Source: Rutpela maculata (Eukaryota > Arthropoda > Insecta > Coleoptera > Cerambycidae). From it: a stretch of DNA of 64,000 nucleotides. The notes beneath the pieces are model-generated. The model was given only the letters and a program-made list of their open reading frames with translations, ran no database searches and had not been told where the DNA came from. The stretch covers positions 190,959,729-191,023,728 of the forward strand of contig OW386287.2 in the NCBI GenBank assembly GCA_936432065.2, read 5' to 3'. Shown piece by piece: positions 42,084-53,639 of this stretch. A program made the translations under genes and the position numbers. How positions within the stretch are numbered: the first letter of the stretch is position 1; the number at the start of each line of letters is the position of its first letter.

Positions 42084-45000
42084 ATGGGTAAGTTAATAAG
42101 TTTTACATGTTAAAAATTCAATTTAACACCTTACACTAACTTGAAAATTTAGATTTAATAGGTACTAGCGAGAATACGGATATTCCTGGTAGTGCTCAAG
42201 ATTTGACTTTCAATCCAAATCAAGTATTACCTGATGTGCCATATGATAGTGGAGACCTAGCCAGTCAAAAAGTTATAGATGAAACGTTCGAATTATATAT
42301 TTTTCATTTATCAAGACGAATAGTTGATATGGGATTGAAACATCCATTAGAACCATTAGAAAACAGAGAATGCAATCTTTCTCAAAATGCAATTGCTTTG
42401 AAAAAGTTGGCTAACAAGTTTGCTAGGTCACCTCAACGGATAAGAGTTTATGAACAGGCCCAGAAAGTCGATTTAACTACACTGCAATTTAAGACATTTG
42501 AGCAGTTACTGTGTGGTATATTTCAAGTAAATATTTATTCCTTGAATTGTTGACAATTTTGACATAACTTGAATTTTATTTTAAGGATGGTGATGACGAA
42601 ATACCTTGGAAAAGAGTATTGGGTTTATTCTATTTCTGTAGTGATTTATCAGTAAAAGCTTTAGGACAGAAGGCTGTTAGCTGTTTTATTAACATCTACA
42701 ACTGGACAAGTTCTTATCTTGGTGTCAAACTTGCAGCTTGGGTGGAAAAGCAAGGAGGTTGGGTAAGGATATCTTCAATAACATACATATAGTTGGGTTC
42801 TATTAGCATTTCACTTTGGAACGTGGAGAAAATCATGCGATTTGAACTAAACCTTTTTTAATACATTATTTTATAAATATTACTTTAATGCCTTTTTTGC
42901 AAAATATACCACAGAAAACGAAAGAGCGGGAAAGTTTATATTGAAATAACTATATTCATGATATAAAGTTTTAAATAATAATTAAACAATGCAACATAGT
43001 CCATAAAGAAGCTAAATAGCAATGTAACATTCGTCCTCGTCCTCAAAAATATTTGTATAATCAAAGCACTGAATTTTTCAGTGTTAATAGAATCAGATCT
43101 AACATTTAATATTTCAGTAAATAGTATAACTAACTTTATGTTATCTCTATTTATAAAATACTATCTGTTGTATTTCTGTAAAGTTATTTTATTGAGTAGA
43201 GAAATTTTTAATAGCAAATAACAATCAGTTGAAACACTGGAAATATATGTATTGGAAAATGATAATTATTTACCGAGGATGTTTGTTCATTTGTGAACAG
43301 GATTAAACGACAAAAAAAAAAACAGACCAACAGCGAGCTTCAGGTAGATATGCAGTACGGTATTGAATGAAAGGCGTAATAGAAAAAAATGTCTTCTTTA
43401 TTTTATTTACATATATTTATTTTCACAGTATTAAATCCTTTACAGCGACAGACGTAAGCGCATACCATACTACTAAATGAGTGTTCGGTATTATCCTCCA
43501 AAAGTTTGCTAATTTTAGCAATTTCTTCAAATCCAAATCCAAATCTAGAACACTTGATTGAATTTATGGCATATCTGGAGAGCTTTTATTCCTTCTGCTT
43601 CTTCAAGTTTGTCAAAAACCGAACTAATTTTTGCAGAGACTGATGAATTGATAGCTCAGGGCATTGTAAATATTTTATGATATTTACTATAACGCCACGA
43701 GACAAATAAAGTAAACATATTTCTATTATATTATTCTGATTCCTGACACAACCACTTAAGCATGTTTTTTACTGAGGTAACAATCAGGGCCGGCCAGATA
43801 GGCAGGTGAGCCAGGCGGTCGCCTGGGGCTCTTGGATCTTGGGGGGCGCCAAAACGCAAAAGGCAAGTAACTTGCTGCAAGTCGGTTGTGGTTTCCGAAC
43901 AATTAAACGTAAAATTGTAAACAAAAGCACGCACTCCAAATAAGTCCGCCCCTGCCCGCCTACAGGTAAGCGTGCTGCATAATTGTGATTACAAAAAATG
44001 AAAGTATAGTTGAAGCAATCGCATTTGTGAGCGACGTTGAGAGGCAAGGAGTGCAGAACTCAGAGCCGGATTTAACTATATGTTCGCCATTTTACTTTTT
44101 ATAATATTACACTTACAATATCCCCCCAAAGCATTGCATTGTTAACAAAACTTAAAATTATTTTCAAAAACACATTACCAAATAAAGAAATATAAAGTAA
44201 TTATCGAATTATATCTTTTACCCCAACAGTATAAGCTCGACTGCAGTGTCTTTAATTGCGGTCTTGGGTTAAACAGCACACTCATAAGTTTATGCCCAAA
44301 GGCCACGTCAGATAGTCGACATCGAATGGCTGATATCTTCTCTCTCACTTAATGTAAAGGTGGAGTAAAGACACGAGATCTAGTTGCCACCTATTTCATT
44401 CCTCTCGCCCCTCATAACAGCTCACTATTAAGATTACTTCAACTATAATACCACAGAGTACCGCACGGCCGGCAGTCGATGGAGTACAAAGATTGCGACG
44501 TGTCTTCTTGTCTATTATTATTATATTTTATCGTTTTTACATAGGGCACCGACGCCGCCGATTGCCAATCTTTTTGATCTTCAGTGACTCAAGATCGGTT
44601 AACCTCACTAGTTATGATTTCCATAGAAAATGAACTTTTATATTTGATGGATTTTAGTGAACTTATTAATCAGTTGCATTACAGAAAGCTAGACGAGAGC
44701 AGTTCTTATGAACAGGTTACATTTTTCTTAATTATTTATTTTCATTTCGATGAAAGAGGGTGTATACCAGTTCACAATTTTGAAATTTCTTGACTTTTCC
44801 AATTTTTTCAGAACCAGAAAATTTTCTGCTCAAAATGAAAATTGATGTTGAGCGGAGGGGGGGAGGGAGCGCGCGCAAGATGGGAACAACTTTGGATGGA
44901 TATAAGTAGTTTTAATAAATGTTTCCTGAATTGTTTTTATAAATTTATAATTTCCCTGACTTCCAGGTTTTCCCTGTTTTCCAGAAAGTATACACCCTGA

Positions 45001-48000
45001 TGATAATATTAATTTTAAAGACATGTTCCTAAAATTTGTATAATTTACCTAAGAAAGTATTTAAAATTAGGAAAGGGGGACGCAAAACTCATAATTGGCC
45101 TGGGGCGAGAAATTTCATTGGACCGGCCCTGGTAACAATCATGAGATGATAGATTGTAGATTGTTTAAGGGGTCGCTTGGCCCTGGTAGGCCTTTCTTCA
45201 CCTCGACCTAAAAGGTCTTTTGTGAATTACCCTGCATCTAGTTGTTGCCCAGGATTCCAAGACTTTTTGCAAAACTTGCGATTTTCCTGGGAGCTAATTT
45301 CCCTATGTCTTCAGGCGTTAATTCCGCCTGTTCTAGGTACTTTAGCCTAATGGGGATTAGCACCTTGCATTCACAAAGTATGTGTTCCGCAGTTTCAGTT
45401 GCAGCTTCACAGTGGCATTCTTTGTTGAATAGGTTATAAAGCTTTTTGCTTGTCTTTGGCCTGGAGTGTTCCTCCAGTAGGACTCATTTTGTTCCTTTTC
45501 CCATTTTAGGACCTCCTCCGTTATGTGTCCCTTGGATAAGCCACAGAACGGTTCGGGTCCAAGAAACAGGGCTTCAGCCCCTTTTCTTGCGAGGCTATCA
45601 GCCAATTCGTTGCCTTCTATCCCCTCATGCCCTGGCACCCACATCAAGGTAACCTTGTTGTTTTTTTTCCATTTAGGCCCTGCTACGCCCACACCAACCC
45701 CTTCATCCATCTTGGATCCATCTGTGTACCAGATGTGTGACTCTTTCTCCAACTGCAGTGCTCCGACCCTGCCCGCCTGACGGCTTTCAATCAGCACATC
45801 AAACGGGCAGTCAAAGTCATGCTTGATTGGCATTGAGTCAGTGGGTTTGGTCATGGATTCGAATTGGATTAACTCCAGAATCCTTAAGTGACCAACCAGG
45901 TCGCCTGGTCTGAATTTAAGTGCCTGATGCAGCCTTAACCCTTTAAGGACGGCTCCTTATTTTACCAACCTACCTACCAGACGGCTCCATTTTGAGTGCC
46001 GTAGGGACGGTTGCCGTATATATACGGAGTCTTTTTTGTAAGTGTGAATGCATTGAGTGCCATATTTAAACGGCATTTTATAAGTTTCATATATTATATT
46101 ACTTTTATTAATTGTCAAAAATAAACACAAAGTAAACAAAGTTTTATTCAACATTCCGAAAATACATGCGCCGTTTATGTACGGCATCTGGTCGCGCAGA
46201 AGTGCCGTTTTTATAAGGCATTCGTCTGGTGAAGAAGTTTGAATAAGCCGTTTAACTACGGCAACCGTTCCTCGAGGTTGTAATTTTTAAAGTTGAGTGT
46301 GTTTAAACGGCGGCCATCCCGAGAGCAAAAATAACGTTTAACGTATATATACAGCAGTCGGCGGTGGGACAAAGTCAGGAAAGCCGTTAATATACGGCAA
46401 CCATCCTTAAAGGGTTAAGGCACTAAGTGCTGCCTTCTTCCTCACATGCAAATGCAGAAGAAGTAAGTCCAGCATTGCCTCCATAGCTGCTGTGGGACAG
46501 GAGTGCATTGCTCATGTAGTCCTTAGACAGGCAAGGCTTTGTAATTTCTGCCCGAGGAAAATAACGAAAACTAGGCATCCCAACAATCATTTGCACAATC
46601 TCTCCAATAACCTAATCTTCTCTATCAAAAAAAAAAAAACAAAATTAAACCTATACTCTCCTGATTCTGAGACTTAAAAAACATTTTTCCAGCAATTCAT
46701 CTAATATCGAATTAATAAATCCTTTAATTTACCCAACATTCCACCCAAAAGGTATTCCCTACCCAAACAAACTATGAATCCCTCATATTATTATGTGATT
46801 AACAATAATATAAAATACATTATTATTTATTTATTGTTATTATTACTGTCTTTTTTTTTGTTTTGTAAAAACATTATAAACATAAGATGTATTTATTATA
46901 TTGTTTTAGATTAGTAAGTATAGTAATTATAATGTAATGTACAGGGTGGTGGTGTGAATATTAGAACCCCATTTAACTTTGTTATTTTTGGAATTACGTA
47001 AAAGAGCTTAAAAACAAGAGTTATAGAAAATCACGTTTACCAAAAACCCCGTATATTTGCACATTTGAGAGGCCATAAAGCTTTTTAATGGTATATAATA
47101 TAACAATAATATATTTGTCTTACAAATTTTTTGTCTAATTTTGTAATTTGAATTATATTTATAATCTATCAAATTAGCCATGGAACACAGAAGTATGTCA
47201 TTTAAAGTAAACAATACATTAGTTCTGTCAAGATATTTGCTCGTAATTAATTTAATTTCAAATAAAATGGAAAATTTCAGTGATTGATATATATTTTTCA
47301 GATTACCATGAGTTAACACGTTAACGACGGGGTTATTTTTCAGAAACATTAATTTGGTAAGACTAAAATTATAGTAACTCTAAAATGGAAAACTGTAATC
47401 TTGGTATCATTACGGTAAATAATTATTAATACTCTCCAAGAGCTGTCGCTAGTGCCGCACTTGACTTCGGAAACAAGAACCGTCATTGAGAAATGGAAAA
47501 ATCTTGAAATTAAATTTATGTATGCTCACTTGGTTATATATTCCCGTCCACAACTAACGTACTATGAAATTGATTGCCGTGTGTATAGAATGACCTGTTC
47601 CTTGACGCCGGGGGTAAGAACCGTAGTTAACGTGTTAATAGTAACAAAATATAAAATTTAATATCTAATATAGTTTGTAAGATAAATACTATGTTTTATG
47701 TATTATTAAAAGCTTTTTTTATGGCCTTTCAGATGGTGTAAAAATATGTAAAGAACTTGCTAATAGAAGGGACTTTCTACTCCTTTCAAGAATTTTTAGC
47801 GACTGACTTTTCAAATGAAACCCTATACATATAATATACTATATGTTAGTGTGAAATCATATTATCTGTTAAAAGCATTTTTATGTCGATGTAATTTTAT
47901 TTATGTGTACTATATGTCAGTGTGAAAGCTTATTATCTGTTTAAAACATTTTTATGTCTGTAATTTTATTTTTATTTCTAAGTTAATATTCAAATTTGTA

Positions 48001-51000
48001 TGTAAATTTTATCTTTTAACTGTAATGTGACTTATGTAAAACTGTAAAGTTGTTAACATCAATGAATTATTTCTATATGGAGTGTTCTATTACAAAAAGC
48101 CAAGTAAAGTTCATATCTCCACAATGTAACTTTCGATTGTTTTTCTGACATGATTTTTGAAAAATACATGACTTTTTGCAACTTTTATTTTTAAACTTTT
48201 TTACTCCAAACCCCAAAGATTATGAACTTAAATGGGGTTCTAATGTTTGCGCGACCACCCTGTACATAGGCTGGAAGACTTGTCATTAGTCAATTGAAAC
48301 TTCCAATAAAATTTTGTACTACTACTGCTCTATTGTCAACAATTTAACTGTGGGAAGCACACAGCAGCATTTTGAGCTGGCTTCATTGTGTGTCGAAGAA
48401 GCCTTTGGTCTACGTTTGTATTTTTGATTTTTTTATAAATAAAATAATGATAATTTTGTTATTATAAATTTCATAAAAAAAAACATTGAATGTTCTTCAA
48501 CATTTTAAAATATTTCAAGACAGTATGCGTGATTTTTTCCATTTTGGAGCCATGTTGGGTTTTGTTTGATGAATAAGCAACAGGGATTGTAAACCGAAAA
48601 CAGCACCATAATTACTAATTTTTTTCTAACCGAAATCGAAAGTCGAAATAAGAATTTCTGGTAAAACGGAACATCTCAAAAAAATCCTCAATTTCAGTAA
48701 TTAATAATAATAATAATAATCCAAATTTGGTTGATTAATAGGTGATTGTGCTACGTAAGTGTTACCATAAAAAGTGTATACTGTTCAATACTTCATTGTA
48801 AACAATCTCCATTTATTATTTTTGCAACACGACCAATGCAACCGGAGATATTTGCAAAAAACAACAAAAAAACTATGTTTTGCAGTTTCAATGGATTAAA
48901 CAAATATGTTTCTGACTTTGTCCCAAGTCCAAAACTTGCAGCCATACTTTATATGTGTGTCTTACGTTTCAGCAAAACAATGGCCCTCATCAAATGCTTT
49001 TTTGAGAAATTTATTTTTACTCCTATTGTGGAAACGTATAAATATAAGTGACCAAAGTTTTTTATCTCCATTTTGAAAACTGAAACCGTAACCGAAAAAA
49101 CCGAATTGTCACTACTCCCAAAACAGAAACCGTAATTGAAAACCAAATTATCCCTGCTCCGTAAACCAAAACCTTAACTGAAAACCGAATTATCACTGCC
49201 CTGAAAACTGAAACTGTAAACAATAACCAAAAATAGTGTGTTTTAGGTAATCACGACCGAAATAAATTTCGGTTTCTGTCTCTGATAAGCAATAAAATAA
49301 TTTCAATCAATGTAAATTGAACTTTTTTCTGACAAGGTAATTGACTTAGGGCGAGTTGCACCAACTAAGTTCAAGCCAAGCTCAGCTTGATCCAAGATCA
49401 AAATCCATGGTTACAATTATTGTAACAATCGTAACCTTGGCTTTTGATCTCGGATCAAGCTGAACTTGGCCTGAACTTAGTTGGTACAACTCGTCCTTAG
49501 TTGTACCAACTAAGTTCTTGACCCAAGGTCAAAAGCCAAGAATACAATTGTTACAATAATCGTAACCCTGGATTTTGATCTTGGATCAAGCTGACCTTGG
49601 TTGAATGTAGTTGGTACAACTCGCCCTCAATTCAGTTAATTCAAATCATAACAATGGCACGGTGGCCTACAACCAAATTTAAATCAAAGTTGTTGCCACT
49701 CGGAATTTTTTTTTGTTTAATGACCAAGGCTCGGGAGATTTGTCTCTGTAACGGTTAAAACCAGGGTTGGCTCTAGGTTAGTGCGGAAAAATTTCTATGC
49801 AAGTATGACACAATATATCTTACCTTGTACTTTTTTTAGCGAATTTCATATCGTAAAGTTTATGACCATATTAACTTTGGACATTACAGAATTCTCTAAA
49901 AAAAAAGTGCGAGGTAAGATATACTTGCATACAAATCGTTCCGCGCTGACCTATCTCCTGAGCCTTGTTAATGACACAGCCACACAAAAAAAGTCGTCTA
50001 GCCTGCGGACCAGGCTAGTGCATCCTTATGTATTTGGACCCGCTAAAACCCTAAAACCGAATACGAAGTTAGAATTGTAAGATTGGCTCATTTTTCACCC
50101 CTAATCCCAAAGAAATACCCCCCCAAAAAATGGTGTGTCCGGGGGACCATAATAGTGTATCCTTATGTATTTGGACCCGCTGAAACCGAATCCGAAGTCA
50201 GAATTGTCAGATTGGCCAGGGGCGTAGCGAGCCAACTTTTTTGGGGAGTTATTTTTCAAATTGCGAACTTCATAAGACTTAAAAAGTCAACTCTGTAAAG
50301 GATACACTGGTATGGTCCGCCGGACAGACCACTTTTGGGGTGTTTTTTTGGGGTCAGGGGTGAAAAATGAGCCAATCTGACAATTATGACTTCGGATTCG
50401 GTTTCAGCAGGTCCAAATACATAAGGATACACTGGTTTGGTCAGCAGTCCAGACCACTTTTTTTTGTTTTGAGGGTGTTTTTTAGGGTCAGGGGTGAAAA
50501 ACGAGGCAATCTGACAATTCTGAATTCGGATTCTGTTTCAGAGGGTCCAAATACATAAGGATACACTAAGTATGGTCCGCCGGACAGACCATTTTTTGGA
50601 GAGGTGTTTCTTTGGGGTTAGGGGTGAAAAACGAGCCAATCTGACAATTCTGATTTCAGATTCGGTTTCAGTGGGTCCAAATACATAAGGCCACACTAAC
50701 CTGGTCTGCAGGCTAGACCACATTTTTTTGGTGTGGCTGTCTCGTTAAACAAAAAAAGTAAAATACTTGTAAAAAAAAATTTCTGCGATGAATGATTTTA
50801 ACTATAATGGAAATTGATTGATACATAAGAATCTGTTAAAAAAAAAAAAAAATTCCGAGTGGCATTAATTTTGATTTAAATTTGGTTGTAGGCCACCGTG
50901 ATGGCCGAAGCTATGTTGCATTAGTCAACTTCATGACACTCTGTGTACACCTAATTAATTAATTATTATATTGACAGTATAATTTAAATGTGATAGTTTA

Positions 51001-51156
51001 GCATTTGTGTTTAATGTTTATAATTTAACTTTTCAATTTCAGTCAGAAGTTCTTGAAACCAGTTCAAGCTCTACAAGCTATGCCACAACTCTGTCAATTT
51101 TGGGATTTTGTTGCATTGGTATATTGGCCATCTGCATTTATATTAGAAGAAAATAA
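42084..51156 (+). CDS. BAX/BAK-type Bcl-2 family protein, four exons
   Basis: Exons 42084-42087, 42153-42526, 42586-42762 and 51043-51156 join in frame to 222 residues plus stop; all introns are GT-AG (donors GTAAGT, GTAAAT, GTAAGG). Bcl-2 family proteins control apoptosis at the mitochondrial outer membrane. A BH3-like helix with ALKKLANKF lies near residue 80, though the usual Gly-Asp is Ala-Asn. BH1 is IPWKRVLGLFYFCSDLSVKAL, close to NWGRVVALFYFASKL of BAX. BH2 is WVEKQGGW. The last exon encodes a hydrophobic tail anchor (TLSILGFCCIGILAICIYI) ending in RRK, as expected for a membrane-inserted member. Exon 1 codes for only ATG plus one base. The third intron is 8280 bp and carries most of the transposons between 43.8 and 50.9 kb. 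The BH1 match suggests a pro-apoptotic BAX/BAK-like member rather than an inhibitor; this is inference. Confidence 0.85.
42763..43776. other. Start of Bcl-2 intron 3, no feature recognised
   Basis: AT-rich intronic sequence. No coding signal or inverted repeat of note was seen before the hAT element that begins at 43785. Confidence 0.5.
43785..45131 (+). mobile_element. hAT element (CAGGGCCGG ends) with perfect 8-bp duplication
   Basis: Inverted ends are CAGGGCCGGCC and CAGGGCCGGTCC. GTAACAAT is repeated exactly at 43777-43784 and 45132-45139. It is 1347 bp long and non-autonomous, with a transposase tail remnant inside. Confidence 0.85.
44584..44712 (+). pseudogene. hAT (ZMYM1-like) transposase C-terminal remnant
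   Basis: The frame reads TQDRLTSLVMISIENELLYL followed by DFSELINQ, matching the conserved end of hAT transposases related to zinc-finger MYM type 1 proteins (RLTGLALLSIENE type). Everything upstream is lost. Confidence 0.65.
45357..45854 (-). pseudogene. Retrotransposon RNase H domain with internal deletion
   Basis: 165-codon frame with WYTDGSKMDEGVGVGVAGPK (first catalytic Asp), then directly KVTLMWVPGHEGIEGNELAD (late His/Asp motif), so the middle of the domain with the catalytic Glu and second Asp is deleted. It is followed by the retrotransposon C-terminus (WEKEQNESYWRN). Inactive. Confidence 0.75.
45939..46414. mobile_element. piggyBac-like MITE at a TTAA site
   Basis: The 476-bp insert is bounded by TTAA on both sides (45935-45938 and 46415-46418), with inverted ends CCCTTTAAGGA. 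The interior is unusual for repeated GCCGT/ACGGC words, often as GCCGT-TATATA-ACGG. TTAA duplication is the known piggyBac signature. Confidence 0.75.
46942..48262. mobile_element. TA-flanked TIR element (CAGGGTGGT ends)
   Basis: Ends TACAGGGTGGT are followed after a short variable stretch by ATTAGAACCCCATTT in inverted orientation. TA at both sides fits Tc1/mariner. It contains a nested TTAA-flanked element and a tandem duplication of about 78 bp (47839-47916 and 47918-47990). No transposase seen. Confidence 0.65.
47317..47634. mobile_element. Nested TTAA-flanked MITE
   Basis: TTAA stands at 47313-47316 and 47635-47638. Inverted ends share CACGTTAAC-AC. It interrupts the TA-flanked element. 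Confidence 0.6.
48580..49300. repeat. Degenerate tandem repeat of AAACCG-rich units
   Basis: Units of roughly 50 bp with GAAACCGTAA and GAAAACCGAATTATCACTGC recur around 49070-49230, and similar words appear near 48590-48650. Possibly the internal repeats of an hAT-like MITE; the ends are not certain. Confidence 0.45.
49350..49630. mobile_element. Two adjoining palindromic MITEs (GGGCGAGTTG type)
   Basis: The first palindrome runs about 49350-49496 and the second about 49497-49627. Both have arms with AGTTG-ACCAACTAAGTTC and the inner GATCAAAA-CCA-GGTTAC block. They are two copies of one family side by side. Confidence 0.65.
49658..50900. mobile_element. TIR element with opposed internal repeat blocks
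   Basis: Ends CACGGTGGCCTACAACCAAA occur in inverted orientation, and ATGG directly flanks both (49654-49657, 50901-50904). Inside, a unit of about 130 bp with TATCCTTATGTATTTGGACC and GATTGGC-CATTTTTCACCCC occurs twice on the plus strand (about 50000-50225) and about three times inverted (about 50295-50730). No coding sequence. Confidence 0.7.
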
Positions 51157-51159
51157 AGT

Positions 51160-51510
51160 AATAAATAGGATTACCTATATGTATGTGATAATGAGATTTT
51201 TCTGTGGGCCATATTTTTTCTTCCTTTTATTTATGTGTTCAGTTCTGTATAGTCTGTTGGTATTTTTTTTGGAGTTTGTATTGTAAGTTTTCTAATTACT
51301 CCATATACTAATATAATTGTAATAATTTTAAAACATTTTTAAAATTACTATTTTATTAAATAAATGTATAATATACATCTGTTATTATTACCATTACCAC
51401 TATACATTATAGTTATAACAATAATGCTAGCTATAATCCAGAGTAACAACCATTTTAACAAGGTTTGAAAATATTGTATTTATATAAACATCAGAATATC
51501 AGATATTTTG
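51160..51510. other. 3' region of the Bcl-2 gene
   Basis: AT-rich sequence after the Bcl-2 stop codon. ATTAAATAAATG near 51355 may be a polyadenylation region. No other feature. Confidence 0.4.
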
Positions 51511-52446
51511 CAGCGTGTCCTCCGATTGAGTTCGCTATAGGTGAAATAGACAAAAAATTTTCTTTTCGTATTTGGAGGTTCACCCATGCTTATCTAAAAA
51601 GTAATTTTGGGTGTACTTTTGTTTTTTTTAAATCATGTAGGCCATGACAGTTACGCAAAAACGAATTTCATGTTAGGTAAAGTACCTTTTCTGTAAAAGA
51701 TACAGCAAAATGTCATTAAGGAAAGTTATTCAGATTAAAACGTTATAGTCCTATGCAAAATTTCAAGAACATACGCCTACTTGATGATTTTGATTTTTTT
51801 AATATAATTGCATTTTACCTCGCATTTTACGAAAAAAAAAATGTTGCCGGTTTACTAAAGTGTTTACTCCATTATGTACTAAATCAAACACGTTAGTAAA
51901 CTGGCATACTATTTTTTTTTCGTAAAATGCAATTATATTGAAAAAATCAAAATCATCAAAGTAGGCTTATGTTCTTGAAATTTTGTATAGGACTATAACT
52001 TTTTAATCTGAATAACTTTCCTTAATGACATTTTCCTGTATCTTTTACAGAAAAGGTACTTTACCTAACATGAAATTCGTTTTTGCTTAATTGTCATGGC
52101 GTACATCAGGGATTCCCAACAAGATTTTTTCAAGGACCCCCTCATCGGTCGCTATACTGACAAGGACCCCTTAAAAGCTTAAATTCTTCTTAAAATGAAG
52201 ATTATGTAGAATCTACCACTGCAAGTCAAGTAAAATACAAAACAATTGAATATCTCAGTGACATTTCGCGGACCCCCAAGACATCGTCCGCGGACCACCT
52301 GTTGGGAATCCCTGGCGTACATGATTTAAAAAAAAACAAAAGTACACCCAAAATTACTTTTTAGATCCAATATCCAATTATGAAAAAAAAATTCGAAAAT
52401 TTTTTGTCCATTTCACCTATAGCGAACTCAATCGGAGGACATGCTG
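51511..52446. mobile_element. Foldback element interrupted by an hAT MITE
   Basis: Two long arms meet near 51865-51890; the ends read CAGC-TGTCCTCCGATTGAG. The right arm is longer only because it contains the 208-bp insertion at 52107-52314. No coding sequence. Confidence 0.75.
52107..52314. mobile_element. 208-bp hAT-type MITE with perfect 8-bp duplication
   Basis: Ends CAGGGATTCCCAAC are inverted. GCGTACAT is repeated exactly at 52099-52106 and 52315-52322. The uninterrupted left arm of the host foldback element provides an internal control for the empty site. Confidence 0.9.
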
Positions 52447-52450
52447 TATA

Positions 52451-53630
52451 CAGTGTGTCCCACTTTTCATGGAGTCACTCATCTGATATCTTGAAATTTT
52501 GCTGGTGAATTCTGAATATAGTCAGAGGCGTCCATTTCTAGGATGGAGAAAGAGGGTCGGTTTAAAAAAAAACTATTAACAATTTTTTTAGAAAAAAAAA
52601 AACTAGTAAGATATTTTTAATCAGCACCTTTAGAAACTCCTTTGTACAAGATTACATCGTAGTGGGTTCAAACGGGTTTGAGACAGGAGCCGTCAAAAAA
52701 ACAATTTTTATCTGTAAAATGGATTCTCACATGAAAAAAATGTATTACATATATTTTACAACAAAATAATTATTTATTCATGTATAAAAATTTTTGTGTA
52801 ATAAATATGGTTCGGCATTTAACAAAGCGAGAAAAAGTGGAGTCGATTTGTTTAGCCAGATCATTTAGACAAGCTGCTATTGAATTTGACGGCAACCTGA
52901 CCGTCAGCTTCCTATTCACCATAAATTGGCAGCAATAGCAGTTTTAACAATACAAGAAATGTAAATAAGTTAAGACCAAAGAATTATAATTTACAAAATC
53001 GGAAAACGCATTTTACAATATTCTAAAGAAAATCCAAGATAATAGCATAAGTCAAGTAGCATTACATCTAAATATTAGTAAAAACCTAGTTTGGCGTTGC
53101 TTGAAACAACATACAAAAAGAGCATTCAAGCCAAAATTTTTACATACCCTAGAAGATGGTGATACAGACAGAAGATTGGATTTCTATTTTTAAAAATTAT
53201 TTTTAGTCGAAAAAATTGTTTTTTTGATGGCCCCTATCTCAATCACCTTTGAACTCACTACTAAAGGTGCTGATTAAGGATATCTTACTAGATTTCTTCT
53301 AAAAAATCACTTATACTTTTTTTTGAAAATCTGAAAATCTACCCCCTTTCCATGCTCAAATGTCTTTGATATTTTGTGGAGTATTATGTTTATTTACTTA
53401 TATAATGTACATAATTCTCATTGCCTTATGTAATTCTATTTACTATATTAAATAAACATTATTATTATTATTATTTCTCCATCCTAGAATCGGACGTCTC
53501 TGACAAAATCAAATGTAGTTATGTCTAGAGACTCACTTTATTGGTATATATTCACCACCAAAATTTTAAAATATTCGGATATCAGATGAGCGAGATATGA
53601 GGGCGGCTCCATGAAAAGTGGGACACACTG
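52451..53630 (+). mobile_element. Mariner-type element at a TA site
   Basis: Ends CAGTGTGTCCCACTTTTCAT are in inverted orientation with TA on both sides (52449-52450, 53631-53632). It contains an N-terminal transposase remnant, and a short retroposed tail (about 53350-53477, ending in ATT repeats) is inserted near the right end, splitting the right inverted repeat. Confidence 0.75.
52807..53193 (+). pseudogene. Mariner-type transposase N-terminal remnant
   Basis: From the ATG the translation reads VRHLTKREKVESICLARSFR, then QAAIEFDGN, then after stops and frame changes ISQVALHLNISKNLVWRCLK and KPKFLHTLEDGDTDRRLDF. These match the paired helix-turn-helix region of insect mariner-type transposases. 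The catalytic domain is deleted. Confidence 0.65.
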
Positions 53631-53639
53631 TATATCCGG

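Larger units (their letters stand above)
45145..46560 (-). mobile_element. Non-LTR retrotransposon remnant, split by a piggyBac-like MITE
   Basis: The minus strand carries an RNase H fragment (45357-45854) and, beyond the 45939-46414 insertion, further retrotransposon sequence up to about 46560. The RNase H part suggests an R1/I/Jockey-like clade. Confidence 0.6.
46560..48330 (+). mobile_element. Non-LTR retrotransposon 3' end, split by a TA-flanked element
   Basis: The left part includes KTRHPNNHLHNLSNNLIFSI, parallel to KTRHPRNPLYNPPNNLLYQI in the copy at 31609-32414. The right part (48265-48330) includes GGCTGGAAGACTTGTCA, CCAATAAAATTTTG and a TACTACTAC end. The element 46942-48262 was inserted between them. 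Confidence 0.55.
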
